The notes beneath the pieces were generated by a model. It saw only the letters and a list, made by a program, of their open reading frames with translations, searched no databases and was not told where the DNA came from. From Winogradskyella marincola (GTDB lineage: Bacteria; Bacteroidota; Bacteroidia; Flavobacteriales; Flavobacteriaceae), in contig NZ_JARSBN010000004.1 in NCBI RefSeq assembly GCF_029624125.1, positions 62,001-126,000 on the forward strand: a stretch of DNA of 64,000 nt. The letters run 5' to 3'. Below are positions 9,629-18,553 of this stretch, one piece after another. The translations under genes were made by a program, and so were the position numbers. Numbering within the stretch: the stretch's first letter is position 1; every line of letters starts with the position of its first letter.

Positions 9629-11353
9629 ATGAATCATTTTTTCAAGGCCCTTATTGCTATTTGTATAGGTATTTCATCAATTACAGCACAAGAGCTAGAA
9701 AAAACATGGCATTTTACCAACATAGAAAACTCAGAAACTAATGAATTTCTGCCCATTTCTAATTCTGATGTTTTAACTTTTAGTGATGGTGATTTTAGTT
9801 ACAAACTGCATAATATAGACAGCCTTAAAGCGTCTGGCCATTACATATTTCAAAACAATCTTTTAGTATTTTATTATAACACTCCAAAAGATACTATCAG
9901 AAAATATAAAATTCGTGAGTTTACTGATTCAACTTTAGTATTTACTGAAAAATCAACAACTTACAGTTTAGAGTCGGTTGAAAACGAGAATGAAACCATA
10001 GCATCTACAGCAACAGACCAAAACACAGAAGACGTAATAAAACCAAGCCAAGGTTTTTCTTTTAGTAGTTTATGGCGAGGTGTTTTAGGTATGTTTACTC
10101 TAATAGTCATTGCATTTTTATTTAGCAGTAATCGTAAAGCTATAAACTGGAAAACCGTAGGAATCGGATTAGCATTTCAATTACTTATTGCAATAGGAGT
10201 TCTTAAAGTAGGATTTGTAAAAACATCTTTTGAATGGGTTGGTAGTTTATTTGTAAGCGTACTAGATTTTACAAGAGCAGGAAGCGAGTTTTTATTTGAC
10301 GGTTTGGTTGTAGACATGGATACCTTTGGGTTTATTTTCGCATTCCAAGTACTTCCAACAATATTATTCTTTTCGGCTTTAACTTCGGTTTTATTCTATC
10401 TTGGTGTAATCCAAAAGGTAGTAAAAGCTTTTGGCTGGTTATTAACTAAGCTTCTTAAAATATCTGGTGCTGAAAGTCTAAGTGTTGCCGGGAATATTTT
10501 CTTAGGACAAACAGAAGCACCACTTTTGATTAAGGCTTATTTAGAAAAAATGAATAAGTCCGAAATACTACTGGTTATGATTGGTGGTATGGCAACTGTT
10601 GCCGGAGCAGTACTCGCTGCCTATATTGGCTTTTTAGGAGGTGATGACCCAGAGCTAAGGCTAGAATATGCCAAACATCTATTAGCTGCGTCTGTAATGG
10701 CAGCGCCTGGCGCAATTGTAATTTCTAAAATATTGTTTCCACAAACAGAGAATATCAACACTGATGTAAAAGTATCTCAAGAAAAAATAGGAGCTAACAT
10801 ACTAGATGCTATTGCAAATGGAACTACCGAAGGACTTAGACTAGCAGTAAATGTTGGTGCTATGCTATTAGTATTTGTTGCTTTTATAGCTATGATTAAT
10901 GGTATTCTTGGTTGGGCTGGCGAAATTACTACACTAAATAATTGGATGGCAGACAACACACCATACCAAAGCTTTTCTCTCGAAGCTATTCTAGGTACAA
11001 TTTTCGCACCTTTGATGTGGCTTATTGGTGTTGCAAAAGAAGACATGATGATGATGGGTCAGCTTTTAGGCATCAAATTAGCAGCTAGTGAATTTGTAGG
11101 CTACATTCAGCTTGCCGACTTAAAAGATATTGCTAATGCCACACATTTAAACTATAACAAATCTGTAATTATGGCAACTTATATGCTGTGTGGATTTGCA
11201 AATTTTGCTTCTATAGGTATTCAAATTGGTGGTATTGGATCTTTAGCTCCAGGACAACGTAAACAATTATCTAAATTTGGTATGAAAGCCTTAATTGGTG
11301 GTACAATTGCTTCATTAATATCAGCTACAATTGCCGGTATGATAATTGGGTAA
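9629..11353 (+). CDS. CNT-family (NupC-like) nucleoside transporter with secreted N-terminal domain
   Basis: Cation-coupled nucleoside importer of the concentrative family. Residues about 125-574 contain the membrane core with the family motifs GQTEAPLLIKAYL, GGMATVAGAVLAAYIGFL and the C-terminal CGFANFASIGIQIGG. Unlike classical NupC (about 400 residues), the protein begins with a signal peptide (residues 1-20, ending ITAQ). An extra-cytoplasmic domain of about 100 residues follows, rich in beta-prone stretches (LEKTWHFTNIENSET, LTFSDGDFSYKL). It resembles lipocalin-like small domains, but I cannot name it. It is 15 bp after the nuclease gene and is probably co-transcribed. Transport of nucleosides fits with thyA downstream. 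Confidence 0.88.
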   Translation: MNHFFKALIAICIGISSITAQELEKTWHFTNIENSETNEFLPISNSDVLTFSDGDFSYKLHNIDSLKASGHYIFQNNLLVFYYNTPKDTIRKYKIREFTDSTLVFTEKSTTYSLESVENENETIASTATDQNTEDVIKPSQGFSFSSLWRGVLGMFTLIVIAFLFSSNRKAINWKTVGIGLAFQLLIAIGVLKVGFVKTSFEWVGSLFVSVLDFTRAGSEFLFDGLVVDMDTFGFIFAFQVLPTILFFSALTSVLFYLGVIQKVVKAFGWLLTKLLKISGAESLSVAGNIFLGQTEAPLLIKAYLEKMNKSEILLVMIGGMATVAGAVLAAYIGFLGGDDPELRLEYAKHLLAASVMAAPGAIVISKILFPQTENINTDVKVSQEKIGANILDAIANGTTEGLRLAVNVGAMLLVFVAFIAMINGILGWAGEITTLNNWMADNTPYQSFSLEAILGTIFAPLMWLIGVAKEDMMMMGQLLGIKLAASEFVGYIQLADLKDIANATHLNYNKSVIMATYMLCGFANFASIGIQIGGIGSLAPGQRKQLSKFGMKALIGGTIASLISATIAGMIIG

Positions 11354-11528
11354 AAGCCCTTTAATTCCCCAAAGAGGAAAACATCAAGCACTTAAAACTC
11401 GTTAATAACTTTTAATATCTGCTTATAGATATTCAAAGTCTATAATTTTCATTTTAATTACATTAGCCTTCAATTATTTTAACTACAAATGAAAGTTTCT
11501 TCCCTTTGGGAAGACGGAAGATGGACTT
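11353..11528. repeat. Imperfect inverted-repeat element abutting thyA
   Basis: The 175-bp gap between the transporter and thyA starts with AAAGCCCTTTAATTCCCC and ends with GGGAAGACGGAAGATGGACTT-like sequence. The two ends are imperfect reverse complements over about 30 bases (TTCCCCAAAGAGGAAAAC against GTTTCTTCCCTTTGGGAA). The right end contains a perfect CTTCCC-TTT-GGGAAG hairpin at 11499-11513 and runs up to the thyA ATG. This looks like a small non-coding dispersed repeat or MITE-like element. No ORF is present inside. Confidence 0.4.
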
Positions 11529-12353
11529 ATGAAACAATATCACGATTTAGTAAAGCACGTATTAGAAAACGGAAACGAAAAAGGAGATAGAACAGGTACT
11601 GGCACTAAAAGTGTGTTTGGTTACCAGATGCGTTTTGACTTAAGCGAAGGGTTTCCAATGGTAACTACAAAAAAACTACACCTTAAGTCTATTATATACG
11701 AGTTACTTTGGTTTCTTAAAGGCGATACAAATATTAACTACTTAACCGAAAATGGTGTAAGAATCTGGAACGAATGGGCAGATGAAAACGGTGATTTAGG
11801 TCCTGTTTATGGACACCAATGGCGCAATTGGGCGAGTGAAGAGATAGACCAAATTAAAGAAGTCATAGAAACTCTTAAGAACAATCCAAACAGCAGAAGA
11901 ATGTTAGTATCTGCATGGAACCCTTCTGTTTTACCAGATACATCTAAATCCTTTTCTGAAAATGTAGCCAACGGTAAAGCTGCTTTACCTCCTTGCCATG
12001 CTTTTTTTCAGTTTTATGTAGCTAATGGCAAATTATCTTGTCAACTCTATCAACGTAGTGCAGACATTTTTCTTGGCGTACCTTTTAACATTGCATCTTA
12101 TGCGCTATTTACAATGATGATGGCGCAAGTTTGCGGCTACCAGCCAGGAGAATTTATACACACATTTGGTGATGCTCACATATACAACAATCATCTCGAA
12201 CAATTAGAATTACAACTATCAAGAGATATTAGACCATTACCAAAAATGATTATCAATCCAGATGTAAAAGACATTTTCGACTTTAAGTTCGAAGATTTCA
12301 CACTTGAAGATTATAATCCTCACCCACATATTAAAGGTATTGTTGCTGTATAA
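11529..12353 (+). CDS. thyA: Thymidylate synthase
   Basis: Methylates dUMP to dTMP using methylenetetrahydrofolate, producing dihydrofolate. The catalytic Cys156 sits in [13 protein letters not shown], the dUMP-binding segment [13 protein letters not shown] follows, and the N-terminal [11 protein letters not shown] phosphate loop is intact. At 274 residues it is a standard-length enzyme. The dihydrofolate reductase that recycles its product is about 1.5 kb downstream on the same strand, separated by two unrelated genes. The TonB-type gene begins 10 bp after its stop. Confidence 0.97.
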   Translation: MKQYHDLVKHVLENGNEKGDRTGTGTKSVFGYQMRFDLSEGFPMVTTKKLHLKSIIYELLWFLKGDTNINYLTENGVRIWNEWADENGDLGPVYGHQWRNWASEEIDQIKEVIETLKNNPNSRRMLVSAWNPSVLPDTSKSFSENVANGKAALPPCHAFFQFYVANGKLSCQLYQRSADIFLGVPFNIASYALFTMMMAQVCGYQPGEFIHTFGDAHIYNNHLEQLELQLSRDIRPLPKMIINPDVKDIFDFKFEDFTLEDYNPHPHIKGIVAV

Positions 12354-12363
12354 ATTTTGATTT

Positions 12364-13203
12364 ATGAAAATTTTCAATCTATTTATTTTTCTATTTTTTG
12401 TCACAACTTTATCTAATGCTCAAGAAGCCAAACAAGATTTTTACAAACGCTCTTTTATTGCTTACGAAGGCTGTGAAGACTCGAAAGATTTAGAACGTTG
12501 TTATGAGATTTCTTTTCATGAGTTTTTGGCTAAACACATTAACAGAAAAGCCTTAAAAGATTCAATTTTCTTTGAAGCAAAAAAAGATACCATAACGGTT
12601 AGCGCCAGCATTCTGTATGATGAAAATGGGAAAGTTGTTAAGCGACACTCAAGAATTTCTAATCCTGCGAGCAACAGAATTGAAGGACTAGAATATTTAT
12701 TGGATAGCATTCCTACAGTTAAACCTGTTTTAGATAAGAAAAATAATGGTGTTGCTCTTAGCACCAGAAAACTGTTTGGGTTTTACCTCAACAAAGCAAA
12801 AGACACAATCGTGCCAATATTTGGTTACACACCAAGCGAAGTGCCTTATGAAATTATTGAAAAAGTACCTGTTTACAAAGGTTGCGATGAAAGTATGAGT
12901 AATGAGGATTTAAAAAACTGTATGAATGACAAGGTAGTGCAATTAATTTCAGAAAATTTTAGAACCAATCTTGCAATCAAACACAACTTAAAACCAGGCA
13001 TACAACGCATCTATGTTATGTTTAAAATAGATAAAAAAGGACGCGTTAAAGATATCGTTGCAAGAGGACCTCATCCTGAAATTGAAAAAGAGGCTATAAG
13101 AGTTATAAAAAAAATACCTCGACTAAAAAAACCAGGATATCAACGTGGCAAACCCGTTATAGTTCCTTTCTCCATACCAATAGTCTTTGCAGTAAGTGAT
13201 TAA
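12364..13203 (+). CDS. TonB C-terminal domain protein
   Basis: A 279-residue exported protein with a signal peptide (residues 1-19, ending SNAQ). Two related halves each start with a KGCxxS/D motif (YEGCEDSKDLERC near 34 and YKGCDESMSNEDLKNC near 173). The last 70 residues resemble the TonB C-terminal fold (KKGRVKDIVARGPHPEIEKEAIRVI, then VPFSIPIVF). It lacks the N-terminal membrane anchor and proline-rich region of true TonB energy transducers, so its role in TonB-driven import is uncertain. It is 10 bp after thyA and ends at a strong terminator. Confidence 0.72.
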   Translation: MKIFNLFIFLFFVTTLSNAQEAKQDFYKRSFIAYEGCEDSKDLERCYEISFHEFLAKHINRKALKDSIFFEAKKDTITVSASILYDENGKVVKRHSRISNPASNRIEGLEYLLDSIPTVKPVLDKKNNGVALSTRKLFGFYLNKAKDTIVPIFGYTPSEVPYEIIEKVPVYKGCDESMSNEDLKNCMNDKVVQLISENFRTNLAIKHNLKPGIQRIYVMFKIDKKGRVKDIVARGPHPEIEKEAIRVIKKIPRLKKPGYQRGKPVIVPFSIPIVFAVSD

Positions 13204-13213
13204 TTATAAACAT

Positions 13214-13247
13214 AAAAAAGGCGTTTCTCATTAAAGAAACGCCTTTT
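13214..13247. terminator. Bidirectional terminator between convergent genes
   Basis: Perfect 8-bp stem GGCGTTTC / GAAACGCC (13220-13227, 13236-13243) with A-run before and T-run after. It separates the plus-strand TonB-domain gene from the minus-strand glycogen-binding protein. Confidence 0.85.
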
Positions 13248-13267
13248 ACTGTCTTAAATAAGGGTTA

Positions 13268-13564
13268 TTATAAGTTTAACACACCATTTTCAGCACCAGC
13301 AAAATCATTCCACGCATACGCATCTGCTTGCTCATCATTAACATAGTTACCGTCAACAACGTATCTAAATTCATAAGAGCTATCACTCTCTAAATCTAGT
13401 GTACCTTTAAATGTACCATTCTTTAGTTTTTTTAATTCTGTAGCTTCAGTATTCCACTCGTTAAAGCTTCCAACAACTGCTACACTTTGTGCCTCCTCTG
13501 CAGGAACAGAAAATGTTACCTTACATACTGGCTTACTCTTTAAATACTGTTTTTTAATTGCCAT
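13268..13564 (-). CDS. Stand-alone glycogen-binding (CBM48/isoamylase early set) protein
   Basis: A 98-residue cytoplasmic protein that consists of one E-set carbohydrate-binding domain. The run VAVVGSFNEWNTEATELKK and the later SYEFRYVVDGNYVNDEQADAYAWN (split here at about residue 65) are typical of CBM48, as found at the N-terminus of glycogen branching enzymes and in AMP-kinase beta subunits. No enzyme domain is attached and no glycogen gene is nearby, so its partner is unknown. It is monocistronic, bounded by a terminator and its own TACTTTTG promoter. Confidence 0.85.
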   Translation of the reverse strand: MAIKKQYLKSKPVCKVTFSVPAEEAQSVAVVGSFNEWNTEATELKKLKNGTFKGTLDLESDSSYEFRYVVDGNYVNDEQADAYAWNDFAGAENGVLNL

Positions 13565-13587
13565 AATAATAGTTTTGAATACAGTAT

Positions 13588-13595
13588 CAAAAGTA
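13588..13595 (-). promoter_or_regulatory. Promoter -7 element of the glycogen-binding protein gene
   Basis: Reads TACTTTTG on the minus strand, an exact TAnnTTTG match 24 bases upstream of the start codon at 13564. No clear TTTG -33 box is seen. The rest of the 13565-13849 gap shows only a 27-codon open frame that I do not consider a gene. Confidence 0.5.
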
Positions 13596-13849
13596 TAAAA
13601 GAAAAAAGCAGAAAATACAGTTTAACTTACTTTAAATGAAAGAATTATCATTTTAATAAAATAGCCTTTACTTTTTCGTAAACTATTTATTTTTTCAATA
13701 TGAAATTTATGAAATCAAAAACACAAAACAAGACCTTACAAACTGAAAATCAACGACATCGTTTTCGAAATTATCATGAATAAATTCAAACCTATTAGCC
13801 ATATTGCTTTGCTGAAAAAGAAGTATCTTTATCAGATAATTTTACAACT

Positions 13850-14779
13850 ATGTTTGGAAAGAAAAAGCAAGTTTCTACAATAGATAAAGACCAATTAGAG
13901 CTTATTGAGAATGCTCAAAAACGTATCAGGCAAAAGAAACGTTTATACATTCATTTTGTTGTTTTTCTTATTGGTGCTGTTTTCTTAATTCTTGCAAATA
14001 CTGTTATTGGTATTGGTGAAAATTTTACTATTGCAGGCATTAATTGGTTTGTATATGCCATCCTTATTTGGCTATTTCTATTTGTTTACCATTTTATAAA
14101 TGTGTTTATCACCAATAAGTTTATGGGCAAGGATTGGGAAAAGCAACAGTTAGACAAACTTGTTAACCAACAACAAAAACGCATAGAAAAGTTAAAAGAA
14201 GGATTCCTTAAAGAGGAAAAGAAAATAGCACAATCACAAGCTTATAACGAAGCCAAAACAGATACTTCTGACGAAAAAAAAAACTCCAATGAATTAACCA
14301 TAATCGTAGCAGCTGGAGAAGACAATGCTATCGGAAAGGACAATGACCTTATCTGGCATTTGAGCAACGATTTAAAACGTTTCAAAAAACTAACCTCTGG
14401 TCATCATATCATTATGGGACGCAAGACTTTTGAAAGTTTTCCAAAACCTTTACCAAACCGTACACACATTGTTATTACAAGGCAAAGCAACTATAAAGTA
14501 CCAGAAGGAGTTATTGTAGTTAATAATCTTGAAGATGCACTAGATGCTGCAAGAAAAGATAAGCAACCTTTTATTATTGGTGGAGGCGAAATCTACAAAC
14601 AATCTATCAATCTTGCAGACAAACTAGAACTAACACGAGTACACGCTTCTTTTGATGGTGCTGACACCTTTTTCCCTAACGTTGACACAAACATTTGGAA
14701 AGAGGTTTCTAGAACTACTCATGAAGCTGATGAAGACCATAACTATGCATTTTCGTTTATTACTTATAAGAGAAGATAA
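13850..14779 (+). CDS. folA: Dihydrofolate reductase fused to an N-terminal 2TM membrane domain
   Basis: Reduces dihydrofolate to tetrahydrofolate with NADPH. Residues 149-309 form a complete reductase with catalytic Asp174 in HLSNDLKRFKK, the NADPH-binding IIMGRKTFES and the IIGGGEIYKQ motif. Residues 1-105 form a 2TM domain: a basic amphipathic start, two hydrophobic helices (about 34-54 and 64-88) and the family-typical FMGKDWEKQQLDKL. A charged, coiled-coil-like linker (about 100-145) joins them. The enzyme would therefore sit on the cytoplasmic face of the inner membrane, which is unusual for this normally soluble enzyme. The fusion is in one uninterrupted frame. thyA lies upstream on the same strand. 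Confidence 0.93.
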   Translation: MFGKKKQVSTIDKDQLELIENAQKRIRQKKRLYIHFVVFLIGAVFLILANTVIGIGENFTIAGINWFVYAILIWLFLFVYHFINVFITNKFMGKDWEKQQLDKLVNQQQKRIEKLKEGFLKEEKKIAQSQAYNEAKTDTSDEKKNSNELTIIVAAGEDNAIGKDNDLIWHLSNDLKRFKKLTSGHHIIMGRKTFESFPKPLPNRTHIVITRQSNYKVPEGVIVVNNLEDALDAARKDKQPFIIGGGEIYKQSINLADKLELTRVHASFDGADTFFPNVDTNIWKEVSRTTHEADEDHNYAFSFITYKRR

Positions 14780-14786
14780 ATATTCC

Positions 14787-14794
14787 TATTTTTG
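14787..14794 (+). promoter_or_regulatory. fabD promoter -7 element
   Basis: TATTTTTG matches TAnnTTTG and lies 21 bases before the fabD ATG, directly after the reductase stop codon. This suggests fabD-lspA can be transcribed on its own. Confidence 0.5.
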
Positions 14795-14814
14795 CAGCAC
14801 TAAAAATTAGTTAC

Positions 14815-15708
14815 ATGAATGCATACGTATTTCCAGGTCAAGGTGCTCAGTTTTCAGGAATGGGTTTAGACCTTTATGAAAATTCCCCTTTAGCACAAGA
14901 ACTTTTTGAAAAAGCTAACGATATACTGGGTTTTTCTATCACAGATATTATGTTTGAAGGTTCTGCTGAAGACCTAAAACAAACAAAGGTTACCCAACCA
15001 GCTATATTTTTACACTCAGTAATTTTAGCAAAAACATTAGGAGACAACTTTAAACCAGATATGGTTGCTGGCCACTCACTTGGCGAGTTTTCTGCTCTTG
15101 TTGCTGCTGGAGCTCTAACTTTTGAAGACGGCCTAAAACTGGTATCGCAACGTGCACAAGCAATGCAAAAAGCCTGTGAGCTACAACCAAGCACAATGGC
15201 TGCTGTTTTAGGATTAGAAGATGACGTTGTAGAAAAAGTATGCGAAAACACAGAAGGTGTTGTTGTTGCTGCAAACTACAATTGCCCTGGTCAGTTAGTA
15301 ATTTCTGGTGAGGTTGACGCTATAAACAAAGCCTGCGAAACGCTAAAAGAAGAAGGTGCAAGACGTGCATTAGTATTACCTGTTGGTGGTGCATTTCACT
15401 CTCCTATGATGGAGCCTGCACGTGAAGAATTAGCTGCTGCTATAGAAAACACAACATTTAGCAAACCTAATTGTCCTATATATCAAAATGTAACAGCTTC
15501 TGCAGTTACAGATGAAAATGAAATAAAAGCTAATTTAATTTCTCAATTAACAGCTCCTGTTCGTTGGACACAATCTGTACAACAAATGATTGCAGATGGT
15601 GCTTCACACTTTACAGAAGTTGGTCCTGGTAAAGTTTTACAAGGTTTAGTAAAAAAAATTAATAGAGAAGCAGAAACTGCTTCTGCCACTTTTGAAACTA
15701 ACGCTTAA
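14815..15708 (+). CDS. fabD: Malonyl-CoA:ACP transacylase
   Basis: Transfers malonyl from CoA to acyl carrier protein for fatty-acid elongation. The nucleophile Ser88 lies in GHSLGEFSALVAAGAL, the FPGQGAQFSGMG glycine motif starts at residue 6, and the catalytic His is in GAFHSPMM. The 297 residues match the family length. lspA follows 12 bp later and is probably translated from the same mRNA. Confidence 0.96.
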   Translation: MNAYVFPGQGAQFSGMGLDLYENSPLAQELFEKANDILGFSITDIMFEGSAEDLKQTKVTQPAIFLHSVILAKTLGDNFKPDMVAGHSLGEFSALVAAGALTFEDGLKLVSQRAQAMQKACELQPSTMAAVLGLEDDVVEKVCENTEGVVVAANYNCPGQLVISGEVDAINKACETLKEEGARRALVLPVGGAFHSPMMEPAREELAAAIENTTFSKPNCPIYQNVTASAVTDENEIKANLISQLTAPVRWTQSVQQMIADGASHFTEVGPGKVLQGLVKKINREAETASATFETNA

Positions 15709-15720
15709 TATTTTTCTGTT

Positions 15721-16221
15721 TTGAATAGAAACCTATTTATTACTCTTCTTATTGTTTTTAATATAGCTATAGACCAAACAACAAAGGTTATGGTAAGAGC
15801 TGATATAAAACTTGGTGAGATTATAGAACTTGTAGGAGATAAATTTATACTAACCAACGTCTATAACAAAGGAGCATTTTTAGGAATGGGTAGTGAGATG
15901 AACCCTACACTTCGCCTTATTTTCCTTTTAATTCTCCCAACAATAGTACTTATATATGTAACGTACTACATCATAAAAACCAAAGAATTAGATCGTTTAA
16001 GTCTAATTGCCTTTTGCTGTATTGTTGGTGGCGGCATAGCTAATGTATTTGACCGTATCGTATACGGTAAAGTCACTGATTTCTTTTTTATAGATTTAGG
16101 AGGAATTTTTAAAACAGGTATCTTCAATGTGGCTGATATTTCTGTTACTACAGGTATGATAATGCTACTCTACAGTGGAATTTTTAACAACAAAAAGAAC
16201 GTTAAAACATCCGATTCATAA
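15721..16221 (+). CDS. lspA: Lipoprotein signal peptidase
   Basis: Aspartyl peptidase of the inner membrane that removes signal peptides from prolipoproteins, of which this window encodes many. The 166 residues form four hydrophobic helices with the two catalytic aspartates in FDRIVYGKVTDFF and FNVADISVTTG. Translation starts at TTG. The first internal ATG would remove the first membrane helix and the DQTTK motif, so TTG is the correct start. It ends at a strong terminator. Confidence 0.95.
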   Translation: MNRNLFITLLIVFNIAIDQTTKVMVRADIKLGEIIELVGDKFILTNVYNKGAFLGMGSEMNPTLRLIFLLILPTIVLIYVTYYIIKTKELDRLSLIAFCCIVGGGIANVFDRIVYGKVTDFFFIDLGGIFKTGIFNVADISVTTGMIMLLYSGIFNNKKNVKTSDS

Positions 16222-16240
16222 TTACTAAATTTAAAACATA

Positions 16241-16276
16241 AAAAAAAGACCCTTTCTGTAAAAAAGGGTCTTTTTT
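16241..16276. terminator. Bidirectional terminator between lspA and the lipoprotein gene
   Basis: 8-bp stem GACCCTTT / AAAGGGTC (16248-16255, 16263-16270) flanked by A7 and T6. It separates the plus-strand fabD-lspA unit from the minus-strand SusC/D operon end. Confidence 0.88.
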
Positions 16277-16307
16277 GTTTTGTTAAAAACCTACAAAAAA
16301 TAATTAT

Positions 16308-17072
16308 CTAAGGTAGAGAAAAGGTTGTGACTTCACTGGCACCAAAAGAGCCTCCTTGGCGAATCACCTCTCCATTTACGGTTAACGAGTAACTACCTTC
16401 TCCAAAACTACAACACATACCATCACCATAAACATCATAGATTATGAAACCAAAATCACCATTTTCTATACAAAGTCGTTGCTGTATAGACTGATCATCT
16501 AAATCGTCATAACCATTACCAGATGCTATTAAAGTTGGTGTAGTGCTAATATCTGTGTATAATTCCCAACTTGTTTCCTCTGCATAATTATCAAAAGTTA
16601 TGTCTAAAATAAGCTCGTTCATTGGACAAACAATAACAATATCCATACGCAATGGATGCGGATTTAAGGCCGAATTATCATCAGCAAATCCAACAACCAA
16701 CCGATCTCCACTTCCAAAGCCATTATCTGTTATTGTAACATCAAACTGAGCTGAAGACGCATTAGCTGGTATAGTAACTGAACTCGGTACATTATAATAA
16801 TCTGAGCTTATTGTTGTGCCTTGCCCTCCATTAAATTCTAAAGGCAAAACTTCCAGGTTATAAGTTACATCAGAAGATGATTTTCTAGAATTATAAACCG
16901 TTATGGTTCTAACTGACGTTCCGCTTTGGTTCAATTCAAAATTTAAAATATCATCCTGAAAACTTATAAATTCATAGTCTGAAACACTGGTTGCATCTGC
17001 ATCAATGTCGTTATCACACGAAACAAAAATGAGACTAAGCAAAACCAAGGTTGTGTATATTATTTTTTTCAT
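16308..17072 (-). CDS. SusCD-associated surface lipoprotein
   Basis: A 254-residue lipoprotein with signal peptide and lipobox (LIFVSCDND, Cys at 19). Residues about 30-145 look like a beta-sandwich of the Calx-beta/DUF4843 kind found in SusE-position proteins. The C-terminal 100 residues carry a cysteine-containing motif, YDVYGDGMCCSFGEGSYSL, that I know mainly from C-terminal domains of secreted Bacteroidota peptidases. It is the last gene of the susC-susD operon, 15 bp after susD, so it probably binds the imported substrate at the cell surface. The substrate is not evident. Confidence 0.7.
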   Translation of the reverse strand: MKKIIYTTLVLLSLIFVSCDNDIDADATSVSDYEFISFQDDILNFELNQSGTSVRTITVYNSRKSSSDVTYNLEVLPLEFNGGQGTTISSDYYNVPSSVTIPANASSAQFDVTITDNGFGSGDRLVVGFADDNSALNPHPLRMDIVIVCPMNELILDITFDNYAEETSWELYTDISTTPTLIASGNGYDDLDDQSIQQRLCIENGDFGFIIYDVYGDGMCCSFGEGSYSLTVNGEVIRQGGSFGASEVTTFSLP

Positions 17073-17087
17073 CTTTTTGGGTTTTGA

Positions 17088-18545
17088 TTAAATATTATTG
17101 AAACCAGCGTAATTGTCGTTTAAATCCATTTCATCCTCTGGGATTTTTAAAAACAGTAAATTACTATCTGCTGGTACATCTATAGATATTCTATGGATAT
17201 CGTTTCTGGTAATTGGCAAATTGTAACGTTTAGCATCAAACCATTGTGGACCAAACTCGCCATAAAATTCTTTTTTTCGTTCTAAAAGAATTTCATTCAG
17301 TAATGCCTGACCAGAATTTGTAGTTATTGTAGCATTAGGATCTCTTGCAGATTGCAGTGCAAACAACAGATTTCTGGCCTCTGGAATATTACCCAAGTGG
17401 TATTGAGCTTCAGCATCGAAAAGCACCATTTCAGATTTTCTTATAATTGGTATATCTGAGGCAAATGTAAAGGCGTACTTGGTAGACACAAATTCTCTCC
17501 ATGGTGTTGTAGCTGATACTCCATAGATATCAATAAATGTGTTTCTAACATCTGTTGAAGTAAACTCTGCTGCAAACTCTGGGTCTATATACGATGCGTT
17601 ATAGCTTAGCGTTAAATGATCGAACATAGGTGCTGCATGTCCCCAGAAAAAATTGGTTTCATCAGAGCCATTTTGAAACATTGCCCATAACCATTCTTGA
17701 TCTTGCATATCGCTAAATCCTGATCCCCAATTTATAGATTGTACTGCTTGGTTTGCATTACCACCATAAGCACTTCTTGCCAAATCTGAAACTCTCTGCC
17801 AATCGTCTTGAGTTACAGAATATACTCTTGCCAAAACAGCCTGAGCTACAGCTTTGTTAATAAAACTTTTACCTAATCTGCTATCTGGCAAATCAGCTAC
17901 AGCATCTTCTAAATCTTGAATAATTTGCCCATAAACCTCACTCATTGGCTCTGGAGGATTACCGCCTACAGTTTCTAAAGAGGTTGGAGTTGTGTAAATT
18001 GGTATTCTTTCTAGACTTCTATCGTTGTTATAGTTTGGCGCAAATTCTAAAGCAAGCTCAAACAAATGAAAGCCTCTAAAAAACTTTCCTTTTGCTGTGA
18101 ATTCTCGTTTTTCTTCTTCACTTAGTCCGTCACTATTGCTAACACCAAAAATTAATGTATTGGCAAAATTGATATTTTCGTAATTAAAATCCCATGTAAA
18201 ATTGGTACGTCTAAAGTTAGGTTCTCTATTTTCATGACCATAATCAAACCTGTACCAGTTAACGTCTTGAATAATATCATTCCCTTTTACAGCTCTGGCA
18301 AAATACATAGCATACAAACCACCTTCATCTGGATTACCTCTATATTGCCCTTTGTAATTGGCTAAAATGCCATTAACAAAGGTCTGTACATTTTCTCTCG
18401 ACGAAAAAATCAATTCGTCTGTAACACCTGTAGTATCTGAAGGCTCTTCTATATAATCTTTTTCGCAAGACAACATTGTACCAGCCAAGACCATAACCAC
18501 CAAAGGCATTAATACTCTAAGTTTGTTATTTTTATTTTTCATCAT
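17088..18545 (-). CDS. SusD/RagB family nutrient-binding outer-membrane lipoprotein
   Basis: A 485-residue surface lipoprotein (lipobox LAGTMLSCEKD) that forms the lid of the SusC channel. It has the SusD N-terminal region, a central TPR-like helical scaffold (AVAQAVLARVYS) and the typical C-terminal segment ILLERKKEFYGEFGPQWFDAKR. The stop-to-start distance from susC is 8 bp, so the pair is one operon. No glycoside hydrolase is linked to this pair, unlike the one at 38-43 kb. A peptide or other non-glycan substrate is therefore possible but not shown. Confidence 0.9.
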   Translation of the reverse strand: MMKNKNNKLRVLMPLVVMVLAGTMLSCEKDYIEEPSDTTGVTDELIFSSRENVQTFVNGILANYKGQYRGNPDEGGLYAMYFARAVKGNDIIQDVNWYRFDYGHENREPNFRRTNFTWDFNYENINFANTLIFGVSNSDGLSEEEKREFTAKGKFFRGFHLFELALEFAPNYNNDRSLERIPIYTTPTSLETVGGNPPEPMSEVYGQIIQDLEDAVADLPDSRLGKSFINKAVAQAVLARVYSVTQDDWQRVSDLARSAYGGNANQAVQSINWGSGFSDMQDQEWLWAMFQNGSDETNFFWGHAAPMFDHLTLSYNASYIDPEFAAEFTSTDVRNTFIDIYGVSATTPWREFVSTKYAFTFASDIPIIRKSEMVLFDAEAQYHLGNIPEARNLLFALQSARDPNATITTNSGQALLNEILLERKKEFYGEFGPQWFDAKRYNLPITRNDIHRISIDVPADSNLLFLKIPEDEMDLNDNYAGFNNI

Positions 18546-18553
18546 ACTATTTT

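Noticed and set aside
13700..13783. 27-codon open frame in the gap before the dihydrofolate reductase gene
   Set aside because: Low-complexity Lys/Gln/Asn composition and no supporting signal.
16241..16276. Hairpin between lspA and lipoprotein as a riboswitch
   Set aside because: The simple GC stem with flanking A/T runs between convergent genes is a terminator.
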